A DNA stretch of 40,770 nt, from the NCBI GenBank assembly GCA_009731375.1, contig BJOX01000149.1:731700-772469 (forward strand). Reading direction: 5' to 3'. A program made the position numbers and the translations under genes. This document shows, one piece after another, positions 17,845 through 28,588 of this stretch. Origin of the DNA: Paulinella micropora (lineage: Eukaryota; Cercozoa; Imbricatea; Euglyphida). The notes under the pieces are model-generated. The model ran no database searches, had not been told where the DNA came from, and was given only the letters and a program-made list of their open reading frames with translations. The number at the start of each line of letters is the position of its first letter. The first letter of the stretch is position 1.

Positions 17845-18394
17845 CCGACCAGGCCGGCGGTCCCGGCCCGGGCAGGATGTTCACCCCCTGGTCGAGAGGC
17901 TGCGGCGCCAGGCAGCACCGGCTGCACTCCGGCCTCGGCCGGCCTCCTCCCCGCCCGGCCGCGGCGCGGCTGGCGCCGCCGCCGAGCCACCCGCCGCGGA
18001 CGGCGGAGCCACCAGGTACCAAGGGGAGGGGAGGACGGCTGTTCCCCCTAGGTAGTAGGTTTACGAGGTGAAGGCCGGCGAAGGGTGGTCTAGCGTGTGT
18101 TGGGGCCCGACCGCAATAAAAGCCCAGCCCGTCCTGGTTCATGGTGCAAGCCAGCGCGCTAGCGCCGCGTCCGTCCGGCACTAACCGGTTCTTTTTTCTT
18201 CCCCGGCCCGCCCCGGTCCCCGCCAGGGCCCCGCCGGCCGGGATGGGGGGGGGCGCCCCGGAGAGTTGGGCGGGGGGGGGGAGGGCCCGCGCGTGGCCGG
18301 GCNNNNNNNNNNGCGCCACCTTTGCGTACATTAAGCGTAGCTAGCCCAAGTCCTGAAGCCCGGCCCTAGCTTGGGACGGCGAGCCCGGCACTAC
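17845..18394. other. Spacer with AATAAA poly(A) signal and gap
   Basis: AATAAA at 18115-18120 probably ends the upstream transcript. An open frame 17816-18055 overlapping the previous stop looks partly coding (VHPLVERLRRQ) and might be a further frameshifted tail of the upstream gene. A short gap is at 18303-18312. No independent gene is supported. Confidence 0.5.
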
Positions 18395-20634
18395 ATGCCA
18401 CCGGCCGCGCCCGACTGGGCCGAGGTCTGGTGTGGCCACGCCCTCGCCTGCCTCGCGCCCGCGGACCTCGTGGCGCTCGGCGGCGCCTCCCGGGCCTGGC
18501 ACGACCTCGTCCACCGGTACGCGCGGGCCCGCCTCTGGCTGGCCGCGGCGCTCGGCGTCGTCGGCCCGCCGCCACCGGCCGCCGGTGGGGCCGCCGCGCT
18601 CTTGTGCCAGCCGGACACCAGGCTGTCGCTGCGGCTGGCCGCGCCGCTGCCGCCCGCCCGCTCGGCGCTGTTGCGGCGCGCCCTGGCTGGTTACCCCGAG
18701 GTGCGGTCGCTCTGTCTGGCCGGCCCGCCCCCGGCCGTGGCCCAGCTGCTGGCGGCCTGGCGGGGGCGCGGGGTCCGGCGCGCGCGGCGCTTGCGCTCGC
18801 TGACGCTGGAGCTGGTGCGTGCGCCGCCGGGCCCCACGTCACCCTGGACGCACCTGCTGCGCCCCAGGCTGTGCGCCGTGGCCCGGGACCTGTACGCCCT
18901 GACGCTCGCCCACGTGGACTTTGGGCCCGCGGGCCTGGGCGACCTCGGCTGCCGCGCCCTGCGGCGCCTAGCGCTCAACGACTGCACGGACGCCAGGCTG
19001 TACGGGCCGGACTTCGAGCGCCTGGCGCCGTGCCTGGCCGACCTCCGGGTGTGGCAGCCCTGCCCCGACGGCCTGGTGTGCGGGCCCGAGGACACGCTGG
19101 TGCTGTGCACGGGGGCCGGCTGGCCGCGCCTGGCCCGGGTGCGGCTGGAGCGGCCGCTGGGGCTGTACCAGCTCCTCCGCTGGCTGCGGACGCGGCGGCC
19201 GCGGGGCTCGGGCCTGGGCTGGCCGGCCGCCCACACGCCCGCGCTGCGGCGGTACGAGCTGGTGGTGGCCACGTGCGACCCGTGCCTGTGGCACCAGCCG
19301 GGGGCCAAGGACGCCGGCGTGCTGGCCGACGGCGCGCTGGCGGCCCTGCTCGAGGGTCTGTGCCCCGCCGGGCGGCCGGCCTGGCTGCGGCTGGAGCTGC
19401 AGTACCTGGACGTGCGCGGCTGCGGGCCCGGCGACCTGGCCGCCCTGGCCGGCCTAGCCCCGCACGCGCTGTCGGTGCTGGACCGGGGCCCCCCCGCCGA
19501 CGACGAAGACCCGTGCCGGGGGGCGCGCGGGGACGGCGCCGCCGACGGTGCCGCCACGACGGCTGCCACGCGGCTGCCACGCGGCTGGCCCGCGCCTTCG
19601 TGGCCCAGCCCGGGGCGCGGGAGCTGGCGGTGCACCTGGGCCTGCCGCACCACCGGGCGCTGCTGCCAGACCACCCGTCGCCACCAGCGCGCTGGCTCGA
19701 GCGCTGGGCGCGGGCGTGGGAGCGGGCGTGGCCCGCGGGGGCGGGCGCGCGCCTGACCCGCGCCGCCTTCCGGTCCTTCAACCTGCCGGCGTACGTGATG
19801 CACTACATCCGGCACAGGCAGCGTGGCCTGCGCCCCTGGCTGCTGGTCCAGGACAGCGCCTGGCGTGCGTTGTGTGCGCTGGGCACGCCCCTGCACGTCG
19901 AGGACTTCTACCTGTACGACGACGCCCGGCACGAGGGCCCCGGGCCCTCGTACCCGCCGTCGCCGCCCGGGGGGCCGGCCCCGCACGTCGTGGCCGTCAG
20001 CGGCCGGTACACGTTGCTGCGGCCCTGGGCGGACCACACGGGGGCGCCCGTGTACCGCTGCCGGGGCCTGGAGTTCTGCCTGGGCCGGCACGAGTGGCGC
20101 GCCCTGGCCGACCACCTGGCCGGCCACCGCGACCCACCCGGCTGGCTGAGCCACGCCGCCTGGATCTTCCTGGCGTGCTCGGGCCTGCTGGGCCGCGCCC
20201 AGAGCCCCCCGGAGGTCTGGGCGCGCCTGGGCCGGGAGCGGACCGCCTGGCTGCCCCGGCTGTACCCCCGGGCCTGGGCCCAGGACCACGCGCTGCGCCA
20301 GATGCTGCTGGCGTACCTAGGAGACTACCTGCAGCAGCTGCGCTGCCGAGGGGACGACGACCCGGCCTGCCTGCAGCGCATTGGGGCCGCCCTGGCGCAG
20401 CTGTGCGCGCCGCCCGCCGCCCCCGGCCCGGACTGGCTCTCGTCGCGCCGGGTCCTGGAGGACCCCCGCCCCCGGCGGCGGGTGCAACTGCTGGCCCCGC
20501 GCCTGTGGCGCGGTGTGGGCGCCGCGGTGCAGCAGGGCTTCGCACGCTGGCCGGAGCTCGTTACCCCGCGCTGGGAGGCCCTCCAGCGGGCCCTAGGGGG
20601 GGAAGACTCTCCCCCTTTCCCCTCCCTTTCCTAG
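18395..20634 (+). pseudogene. F-box-like protein disrupted by an 11-bp tandem duplication
   Basis: The start is the ATG at 18395 (MPPAAPDWAEVW). Residues ~14-45 resemble an F-box (LACLAPADLVALGGASRAWH), followed by Leu-rich segments with a repeated pattern (LTLELV, LTLAHVDF, LRRLALNDC), as in leucine-rich F-box proteins that recruit substrates to SCF ubiquitin ligases. Coding sense continues to ~19,560, then changes frame and goes on to the TAG at 20632-20634 with equally good composition (HHRALLPDHPS, WIFLACSGLLG). The cause is visible: CGGCTGCCACG occurs twice in tandem at 19560-19570 and 19571-19581, adding 11 bases. Total length ~740 codons. F-box proteins are frequent in giant viruses such as pandoraviruses. 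This lesion is not a homopolymer error. Confidence 0.6.
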
Positions 20635-20757
20635 CTCGCGCGCCCGCGCGCCCTGGGGGGGGGGAGGGGGAGCAGAGGAGACGGCTGGAGGGGGGAAGAG
20701 GTTGGCGTGCGCCGCCGCCGGCGGCGGCCGCGCTAGCCCTTCCCCCCCAAGTAAGAG

Positions 20758-22110
20758 ATGCGGGCTTCTGCCGCTGCGACCAGTAGTAGCCAGGGTGGGC
20801 CGCCCCCGGCGGCGTGGGCCGCGGTCCGGGACTACCTGGGCTAGGCGGGGCTGCCGGCCCTGGCCGCGACGTGCCCGGCCCCAGCCGAGCTACTCCGACC
20901 TGTACGAGCTAGGCGTATGCTGGTTGCTGGGCCGCGGGGTGGCCCAACATTACGCGCGGGGAGTCGCGGCGTTAGAGCGGGCGATCGCCTGCGCTAGGCC
21001 CTTCCACTGGCAGCACCTGGCCGCGTACAGGCTGGGTTGCCTGGGCTACCGGTCGACAAGTATCGGGCCTGGTCTCTGTTTTTGTCTACGACGAAGAAGC
21101 CCCGCGCAAGCCCACCCCCCGCGGGCGAGCCGGATTACCTGCAGGGGGCCAGGTCTCTGTTTTGGTCTACGACAGATGAAGAGCCCGGCCCGGGCCTGCC
21201 CGTTGAGCTGCACGAGCTGCGCTTGGGCGAATGGGACAATGCGGACAGCTGGGACCACTTTGGGTCCAGCACGTACTACTCTAGCCATTTCCTCGCGGTG
21301 GCCTTGTTCGAGCTAGGCCGGCTGTGTGTGGGGCCCTGGCGGCACAGGCTGCGCGGGGGAGTACCTCCGGACGAGGGGCCATGGTGTTCGTTCGGGGGCA
21401 GAGATATCGTGTTGTTGTTCTCGCTGGCGGCTACGCTGGATGAGGCTAGATTTTGCTACGATGACAACGACGACTTTTTCTTGGCCAGCCAGTACGACCC
21501 CTTGACTCACCTGTTCATGCACCGACAGTTATACACGACCGCAGAAGACAACAAAGTTTCGGAAGACATGTTCGAATGGAACAAGCTACAGAGAGGAGGC
21601 CTGAATTGCGCGGGCCCCAGCTGCGAGCTGTGTGGAGGAGAGGGGTCGCCGGTCCGTGGAAGCGGTGTGAGAAGGCGGCCGTCCTGGCTAGGGCGGAGCA
21701 AGAGCACCGCCCCGCCAGCCAGCCGCGCGGTAGCGAGCTGGCTAGAGAGCTCCTATTTGAGATCTGCAGGCCTGACAGCAGACGAAGCGAAGCGCGCAAA
21801 AGCGCAGTGCGAGCGCCTGGCAGCCGCCGGCGATGCGTACGCCCAAGGCATCCTGGGGCTGTATGTGTGCGAGGCCGAGGCCGACAAACTCAGTTGGCTG
21901 CGCTTGTCTGCGCGCGGCGAGAACCATGGCTTGCGTTTGAACGTGCTCTGGCAACTGGGCGTGGACCTGTGGATGTCGCAAGCGCCCCGCGCTGCTACCG
22001 AGGCAGAACGCGCCTTACTGGAGCTGGAAGCGATGCAGTGCTTTGAGCAAGTAGCAAGCGAACGCACACGGCTGGCCCGAAACAGCCTGGGCAGCCCGCA
22101 CACCATCTAA
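20758..22110 (+). pseudogene. Sel1-repeat protein with stop and frameshifts in its first third
   Basis: A probable start ATG at 20758 (MRASAAATSSSQGG) is followed by an F-box-like stretch (WAAVRDYLG) interrupted by an in-frame TAG at 20842-20844. A Sel1-like repeat (YELGVCWLLGRGVAQHY) appears near 20,900 in a second frame, and a third frame from ~21,040 carries the rest, including another Sel1-type unit near 21,810 (AAAGDAYAQGILGLYVCEA). Sel1 repeats are ~36-40-residue helix pairs for protein binding. Thus at least one stop and two frameshifts lie within 300 bases, while the last ~350 codons are open. F-box plus repeat architecture is common in amoebal giant viruses. A tandem near-repeat (GCCTGGTCTCTGTTTTTGTC / GCCAGGTCTCTGTTTTGGTC) at ~21,066 and ~21,147 lies in the third frame. 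Confidence 0.5.
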
Positions 22111-22603
22111 GACATTGTCAAGTCTCTCTTTTAAATTAGAGAACTCGTGCTTTTGCTGGTTTTTGCAGCACGCCCTGTGGCGATTATGAGCGAAATCTTT
22201 TATTCTTTTGTCTTTTGCCAAGAGTTGTTTTGCGAACTGCTTTTGAGTGGCTCGACAAAAGCCCGGATTCAGACCGGCGACTCTTTATTGTTTTTTAATC
22301 CAAACCTTGGCACGGGGCGACTGTTTCCCCCCCCCCAACCCCCCCCCTATTTCTCCAGACCACGCGCCTTGTCTAGGGCTGGGAAGGCGGGCGGGCGTTG
22401 TTTTAATAAAAAAGTTTTGGCACATTTTTGATACATCTAGCGCTCATTGTCCTGTTCATCACCACCATTTGCAGACGGATGGCGGTTCAGATGGGAGCCA
22501 CGAATTGTCTGATTTCCTGCCGGCACAAGGGGGCAGTCGGCGCAGACCCGGGCGTGTGCACAGGGGGGGGGGGGGGGCCCCCCCCCCCCAAAANNNNNNN
22601 NNN
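22111..22603. other. Spacer with AATAAA signals, G/C tract and gap
   Basis: AATAAA is at 22405-22410 on the plus strand; TTTATT at ~22,200 and ~22,283 gives minus-strand AATAAA. The GC content falls sharply relative to both sides. A G15-C10 tract precedes the gap at 22594. No coding frame is supported. Confidence 0.5.
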
Positions 22604-22738
22604 ACAACTAAGCCTTCTCTTGCTAAATTGAGAGGTGCTAAATCTAAATTAAAATTGCGTGCCCAAAGGAAAATATTTAAGCATTTTCTTTTACTGGCAC
22701 ACGGAGCTGCCTCTCTCGAAAAGGGAAGGAATGGTTAG
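22604..22738 (+). CDS. C-terminal fragment of an unidentified basic protein
   Basis: The contig opens within a frame reading ...LAKLRGAKSKLKLRAQRKIF...KGRNG and stopping at 22738. The 44 residues are basic and helical. The N-terminus is lost in the gap. Base composition is lower in GC than the surrounding block. Low confidence that it is a gene. Confidence 0.25.
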   Translation, partial: TTKPSLAKLRGAKSKLKLRAQRKIFKHFLLLAHGAASLEKGRNG

Positions 22739-22750
22739 GGCTCTGGGTCA

Positions 22751-23104
22751 ATGACGTCAGTTGACGACGCTAGGCTGACACAGGCGGAACCTTACATCAA
22801 ACTGCTGGAATTCCTTAATTCGCAATCGAACAGCCCCAAGTACCTTGCCGAGTTCTTGAAAGCTCAACAGGCGCTCTTAACGCTGTTAGAAGCCAAGAGT
22901 ACTGAAAGCGCACGCGATCTGCTGCAAGTCCGGCGCAGCCCGGGGTGCTGGAGGGTAGCAGGGGTGGCCAGGTCTCGAGCACTAGTCCAGCCCGTCCGCC
23001 GGGCGGGCCGCCGGGGGGGCCGCCGGGCGCGGGGCGCCCGCCTGCGCCAGGGCGTAGAACACGTCCAGGCCCTCACGCGTCGAGGTGGCCACGGGCGACA
23101 CTAG
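22751..23104 (+). CDS. Short open frame with coding-like N-terminus, overlaps opposite gene
   Basis: The ATG at 22751 starts MTSVDDARLTQAEPYIKLLE and reads as a good amphipathic-helical protein for about 60 codons (to ~22,930). Beyond that it becomes Arg/Gly-rich because it runs antisense to the gene at 22982-24803. The first part is of lower GC. I infer a 5' gene fragment broken at ~22,930, or a very short gene. A CRE-type TGACGTCA overlaps the start codon (22753-22760). Confidence 0.35.
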   Translation: MTSVDDARLTQAEPYIKLLEFLNSQSNSPKYLAEFLKAQQALLTLLEAKSTESARDLLQVRRSPGCWRVAGVARSRALVQPVRRAGRRGGRRARGARLRQGVEHVQALTRRGGHGRH

Positions 23105-24803
23105 CAAGTCCTGGTACGACGCGCGTGCGTCCACCACGAGGTACGCGCCCGGGCGGGCGCACGGGCGGGCGTCCGGGCCGTCCGGCCCGGGGGGCACCAA
23201 GCCGGCCAAGCACCCGGGGACCTCCTGCAGCGCCACCAGGGTGCAGGCCGGCATTCCCCGGCGCCGGGCGTTGACTGACACGGCGCGGGAGGGGCCTGGG
23301 CCGCCGCGCCGGCGGGTGCGCCGAGCACCACGTGGCCGCGGACGCTGGGCTCCTCCGCCGCGTCGCCAAAGAAGGCGGTGTCCTCGTCGTCGAGGCAAAC
23401 GAGGCCCCGCAGCCCGGCGAGCGCCCGCTGCAGGCCGGCCAGCAGCGTGCCGCCGGTGCTCTCGTCGGGGCTGAACCGCTGCGGCGCGCTGTTGCGCACG
23501 GGCACGAAGCAGACCTCATAGCCAGGCGTGTGGAGCAGCGCCAAGTGCGCCCGCCGGGGCGCCGGCCGCCGCGTAGCGGCGCGGGGCACGAACCACACCT
23601 CCCGCTGGCGGGAGCCCACCCCGAGCAGCAGGGGCAGGAAGAGGCGGCCGGGGGGGCCCTGCCGAACGCCGAGCGCCTGGCCCTTCCTAGCGCAGCGACC
23701 GCGCACCGCCGGGCACAGCGCCACGGGCAGGCTATTGACGGCGGTCTGGACCAGGTCGCACCAGGCCCGCGGCGGGTGCGCGCAGCCGGCCGCGCACCAC
23801 GCCTGCTGCAGCTTGGTCAGGACCACGAGCCACAGCTTCCGGGTACGCAGATCCAGGCACAGTCGCAGCAGCAGCTGTTGGAAACGGCGCACGGCGGGCA
23901 GCGCGGCCTGCAGGGCCAGGAGGGCCGCCGCGGACCCCACCGAGGCACAGGCCGACGTGGCCACAGCCGCGCGCAGCAGCAGGAACAGCTCCGAGCACGC
24001 GAGCCACAGGTCGGTCGCCCGCTGCAGCTGGCCGTCCTCTGCCCGGGGCAGCAGGTGCCCGCCCTTCGCCAGCGAGGAGCCGCGCAGCCGTGGACCGACG
24101 CGCGTGGCCTGGCCGAGCGGCCGGCCGGCCGCCAGGGTCAGGCCCTTCCAGTGCTGCGCCAGGAAAAGGTCACAGGCCAGCTGGCTGGCGGCCACACACG
24201 CCGCCGTCGGCCCCCCCCCGGGGGCGGCCTCCCACAACCAGCCGGGCACCCCGAATTGCAGGTCGGCCTGTGGACCACTGGCCGCGGGCTCCGGGCGCAG
24301 CAGCCCCCGGCGGCCGGGGTCCGCGGCCCCGAGCCAGGCCTGTGCGCGCCTCTTCACCACCTCTCAGGGCTGCAGGTGAGCGTTGACGGCCGCGCACACC
24401 CCGGCGGCGCCGGGCGGCGCGGGCGCCCCGTCGTCGGTGTCGAGCAGGGCGAACTCCAGGTCTGCCTCGCGCCTGCAGGCCGGCCTCACCAGCGCTAGCA
24501 GGGCGGCCAACAGCTCCTGCGCGTCGTACAGGCCACGGGCCACGGCCTCGGGCCCCTCTGGTCAAGGAGGGCGGTAGCCGCGGCACACGGGCTCCAGCGC
24601 GGCCAGCCGGGCCCCGAAGTCGGCCCCCCAGGCGGGCACAGCTTGGCTCCGGGCCAGGGCCACGAGCGACAGCGCCGCGGCCAGGGGGCCGGCAGAGGCC
24701 GGGCGCTCCAGCTCGTGGCCCAGGGCCAGCAAGGCCCGGGCCAGGCCAGCCGTCGGCGCGCGGCACAGAGCATCGTCATAGACCAGGCGCACGCGCACCT
24801 GTC
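22982..24803 (-). pseudogene. Large unrecognised GC-block protein with two in-frame TGA codons and a frameshift
   Basis: The minus-strand coding sequence enters from the gap at 24804 and ends at TAG 22982-22984. In one continuous frame it reads through TGA at 24564-24562 and TGA at 24366-24364, with coding-like sequence on both sides (AQELLAALLALVRPAC between; KRRAQAWLGAADPG after). Around 23,270-23,300 the frame changes to a second one (ARRRGMPACTLVALQEVPG... DVFYALAQAG). A helical region rich in Leu/Ala lies in the middle (ELFLLLRAAVATSACA, FQQLLLRLCLDL). No domain recognised; the size exceeds 600 codons. The two TGAs could be CGA-to-TGA transitions, read-through codons or sequencing errors; in combination with the frameshift a decayed gene is the simplest reading. 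Confidence 0.55.
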
Positions 24804-25188
24804 NNNNNNNNNNNNNNNNNNNNNNNNNNNNNNNNNNNNNNNNNNNNNNNNNNNNNNNNNNNNNNNNNNNNNNNNNNNNNNNNNNNNNNNNNNNNNNNNN
24901 NNNNNNNNNNNNNNNNNNNNNNNNNNNNNNNNNNNNNNNNNNNNNNNNNNNNNNNNNNNNNNNNNNNNNNNNNNNNNNNNNNNNNNNNNNNNNNNNNNNN
25001 NNNNNNNNNNNNNNNNNNNNNNNNNNNNNNNNNNNNNNNNNNNNNNNNNNNNNNNNNNNNNNNNNNNNNNNNNNNNNNNNNNNNNNNNNNNNNNNNNNNN
25101 NNNNNNNNNNNNNNNNNNNNNNNNNNNNNNNNNNNNNNNNNNNNNNNNNNNNNNNNNNNNNNNNNNNNNNNNNNNNNNNNNNNNNNNN
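24804..25188. other. Assembly gap (385 N) followed by G27 tract
   Basis: The gap hides the N-terminus of the minus-strand gene at 22982-24803 and possibly the promoter of the plus-strand gene at 25292. A 27-G tract (25189-25215) abuts the gap. Confidence 0.95.
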
Positions 25189-25291
25189 GGGGGGGGGGGG
25201 GGGGGGGGGGGGGGGCAGGCTCCCCTCCCCGCTCTCGGGGGGAGTCAGTGTCCAGGCAGAACAGTAGCAGGCGGCCCGCCCCGTGGCGCCC

Positions 25292-26378
25292 ATGTTCGCG
25301 GACGACCAGTGGTCTTGCTGGAGCCAGGCAGGAGGGACGGAACGGTCTGTCTGCCTGCGCGCGCCAGTGCCGCTGCTGGGAGTAGCGAAGCCCAGACTGT
25401 ACCTGAGCCCGGGCCGGTACGCACACTCGTGTCCTGCTTGGCTGTACACGATTGACAAGTCGGCACGCCAGCCTGGTGCAGGGCGTGCGGCTACGGACGG
25501 ACCACAAAGCGATGGCCAAGCAAGCGAACGGGTTCTTGCAGTACGATTTCACGCGCGGCGTAGTCAAGCTAGACTTCAAATCCACGTCCCTGTGTGCGCG
25601 GCTGGCGCCGCGGTCTCCCGCCCCCCCGCCGACCAAAAGACTGCGCCTGGAGGAGGCAGCCGCTGCCCCGGACCAACCGCGGTGGGTGGTCGCTGGACCA
25701 GGAAAAGCAAGGGACTCTGACGTGGCAGACGGCGATGAGGAGAGCGGCGACGAAGGGGAGGGCGCTGGCACAGCGGAGGAACTCCTGCTGCTCCTGGACG
25801 AGGACCCGCGCTGGGGTTACTTAGCCGCGGCCCTGCCACTGGCGCGTGTATGGCGCGACTACGACCCTCTGCAACGCCGGCGCTGGCTGCTGGCGCTGGA
25901 GGCAGCGGACCCCCGTCTCTTTTATGAGCCTGCTCTGTGGTCTGGAGACGACTGGGTGGCAGCGGATCTGGGGCTGCGTACCGGGGACTTGCAGAGCGCC
26001 CCGATGTGTCTGTCCCCCCAGCGCTTCCGGCGGCTGCCCGCAGCCGTTAAGTTACACCTGTACGAGGCCTTGGGCGAGCGAAAGCGCCGACTGGTGCTGG
26101 TGCACTTTTGGCTGTGCAATACCCTGCACGTGCACAAGAATTCGTGCTTTGAAGTGGACAGGAGCCGGCGGGGCTGGCTAGTGGAGTGTTTGCCCAATAT
26201 CCAAAGGACGGCTGAGGGCAGGATGAACTACCTGGGCTTTTGCCAGCTGCAGGACAACCTAGAGCCCGATCGACGCCAATTCCCCAGGAGCCCCTGGTGT
26301 GGGCTCTTGGCCTGGGATCGCAAGTCGGCGCGTTTTGAGCTAGACGAGAAACGACGAGAGGACGTGCATCGTGCGTAG
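25292..26378 (+). pseudogene. Upstream part of the helicase gene or a separate protein, frameshifted near 25,455
   Basis: The ATG at 25292 opens MFADDQWSCWSQAGGTERS..., coding-like to ~25,455 (PAWLYTIDKS); a second frame then continues with AKQANGFLQYDFTRG and runs open to 26378. It contains an NLS-like PPTKRLRLEE, an acidic stretch (DGDEESGDEGEG) and a folded region (FWLCNTLHVHKNSCFEV, MNYLGFCQLQDNLE). Its 3' end overlaps the first codons of the helicase frame by eight bases, so the two could be one ~1,090-codon gene split by another frameshift. No independent family recognised. Confidence 0.5.
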
Positions 26379-28588
26379 CCAGCCTCTGCGACGCGGCCCA
26401 GTGGAAGAAGCATCGGCGGCTTCGCCCTGGGTTCGCGTAGGCAGTGCCACCTACGCGCCGCGCTGGTTCTTTAGCCAAGAGTCACGCGTAATTGAGAGGC
26501 TGCGGCAGGTCTACGACGCCCCGCCCGACACCCCGCCCGACAGCCCAGCCGAAGCCCCGCCCGACGGCCCAGCCGAGAGCCCACCCCCCGCGGCGGGCGG
26601 CGCCCCCGCCCCGGCCTCGCCCGCCGCGCCGGTGTGCGACGCCGGGGGCTTGTCGGACGAACAGGCCCGGTCCCTGGAGAGAGTCACGTCCGCTCGGGTA
26701 GGTCTGCTGAGCGGGGCGGCCGGCACGGGCAAGACGACGGTGGCCGGGTGTCTCAAACGCCGGAGCCACCTCCTCGTCCTGTTCGTGGCCATGACACGCA
26801 ACGCGGTCCAGGTAGCGGCCGCTCGGGGCCTAGCAGGGCAGTCGCAGGAGCCGGACCCCCCGTCCTCGGGGGTGGCGAGAGGCCTGGAAGGCCCCGGCCC
26901 CCCGGCGCTGTCGATGCCCGCGCATCGCACACAGGCCTGGCTGCGCGTGCGGGCCGGCCTGGCAGGCTCCTCACGCCCGTCGTCGGCGTTAACAGCGGAC
27001 GAGGGAGGGGAGCGGGGCTCCGGCCCCCAGTATGCTTGCGTGGTAGACGAAGTCTCACTCATGTCGGCTGCCTTCTTTCTGCAGCTCATGTTCGCGCTGG
27101 ACAAGCTGGCCCCGAACTGCCAACGCTGGCTCCTGTTGGGCGACGAGGCCCAGCTGCCACCGCTGGGGTACGGCTGCGTCCAAAGCCTGCTGCGCGACCT
27201 GTTCCCGGGCTCGTGCGCCCGGCTGGAGCACGTCCATCGCGTCGATGCTGCTACCGACAACTTGTGCGTCGCACAACGCCTGGCGGCGACTCTGCGCTGC
27301 AAAGCACGGACAGCGCCTGCCCCCCCCCCTGCCGAGTGGCTGCAGGACTGTGTTCACTACCTGGAGGACTACCAAGAGACCCCCGCCGGGGCCCGGTTCG
27401 ACGTGCCCACGTGGCAAGGCTGGGCTCCCACCCTGCGGCAGTGGCACGATAGGCACGGGCTCGTGATCGACGACCGCTTCTGGACGCAAGGGGGCCGCCC
27501 TCCTTCCCCAACTACCAGCTCGTGGTAGTCCGCCAGCAAGAGGCAACTCTGCTGAACTTGGGCCTAGCGCACCTAGCTGGAGCCACGGCGCTGCCAGCCC
27601 GCCCCGGTGTGCCGGGCTCACACCAAGCCCCCGCGTACGCACTGTACCCCGGGGCCAAGGTGCGCCTCGAGTGCGACAAGCTGTGCCGGACCAGCGACCC
27701 CCTGCTGTGTAAGTCGTGCCTGGACGCGCTGGCGCTAGTACGCGCTCGCGCAGGCACCGATGGCGGTCCGCCCGACGATGCCGGCGGTCCGCCCGCCACG
27801 GGCGACCGGCGCCGCAGCCGCCCGGCAGATGACCGGCGCCGCCGCCGCCGCCCGGCAGAAGACCCCCCGCCAGACGACGCCTGGCTGCTTCCGCCCGAGC
27901 GCCGGACCATCCAGGGCGGGGCGGAAAAGCTGGAGCAGCTCCTGCCGTCTCACTGCCTGCCGAGCCCAGAGGTGCGCTGCCTGGGCTACGTCGTCCGCAT
28001 CCAAGACGTCACTTACGAAAGGCGCGGGTCGTCGCTGGTGCTAGCTGGACAGAGCCTGTCCAGTCCACCGCCAGCGGGCCGCGTGCCGAGGTCTTAGACC
28101 ACCGCTGCTGCTGGGCGTGGCGCGTCTTCACGCTGTGGGTCTGCAATGCTGACCCGCTGGCAGGGGAGCAGCGGCCGCCGCGACCCCGCCTGGCCTTCTT
28201 CTACTCCAAGAGGCAACACGGCGAGGACGGGCTGAGCTGGGCCTTCGCGCAGACCGACTTGTGCGTACAGGGCAACGAGTTCGACCGCGTGTACTTGGTC
28301 CTGTCGCCCACTCCTTACTGTCCCCGTAACTACCACCTGGCCAAGATTTTGTACACGGCCCTGTCCCGCTCCCGGGAACGGGGGGAGATCTGGGTGCCCC
28401 AGCGCCGTCGCGGCGCCAGGTATCCCGAGCAACTGAGCATGTTGTGGGACTGGAGCGTCCGGCAATGGAACCACGACGTGCTGTCCATCAAGGCGCTGTG
28501 CCAGCCCCCTCCTCGTGGGGCAGAGCAACCCCCAAGCCGGCCAGGCGGAGAGGAAGAAGCGGCCGGTCCTGCCCCGCCTGCTAGCTAG
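26371..28588 (+). pseudogene. SF1 helicase, RecD/Pif1-like, split by frameshifts
   Basis: Helicase motifs in order: Walker A GAAGTGKTT (~26,715), motif II VVDEVSLM (~27,040), motif III LLLGDEAQLPP (~27,135), and a late motif VI-like LYTALSRSRERGEIWV (~28,350), preceded by a segment like the UvrD_C/RecD insertion (QGNEFDRVYLVLSP). Such enzymes unwind DNA with 5'-3' polarity in replication or recombination. The frame changes at about 27,495 (after DDRFWTQGG) and again between 28,000 and 28,080, so motif VI is in a different frame from motifs I-III. Pro-rich (26,515-26,620) and Arg/Pro-rich (27,780-27,880) linkers are present. The stop at 28588 is followed by ATTAAA. Pif1/RecD-like helicases occur in herpesviruses, giant viruses and eukaryotes; the lineage is undecided. 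There is no AUG near 26371, supporting fusion with the upstream frame. Confidence 0.7.

Noticed and set aside
23332-24498. Long plus-strand frames opposite the gene at 22982-24803
   Set aside because: Arg/Gln/Gly-rich shadows typical of antisense in GC-rich DNA; the minus strand has well-mixed residues.
22982-24803. Selenoprotein explanation for the TGA codons
   Set aside because: No SECIS-like hairpin was recognised, and neighbouring frameshifts make simple decay more likely.
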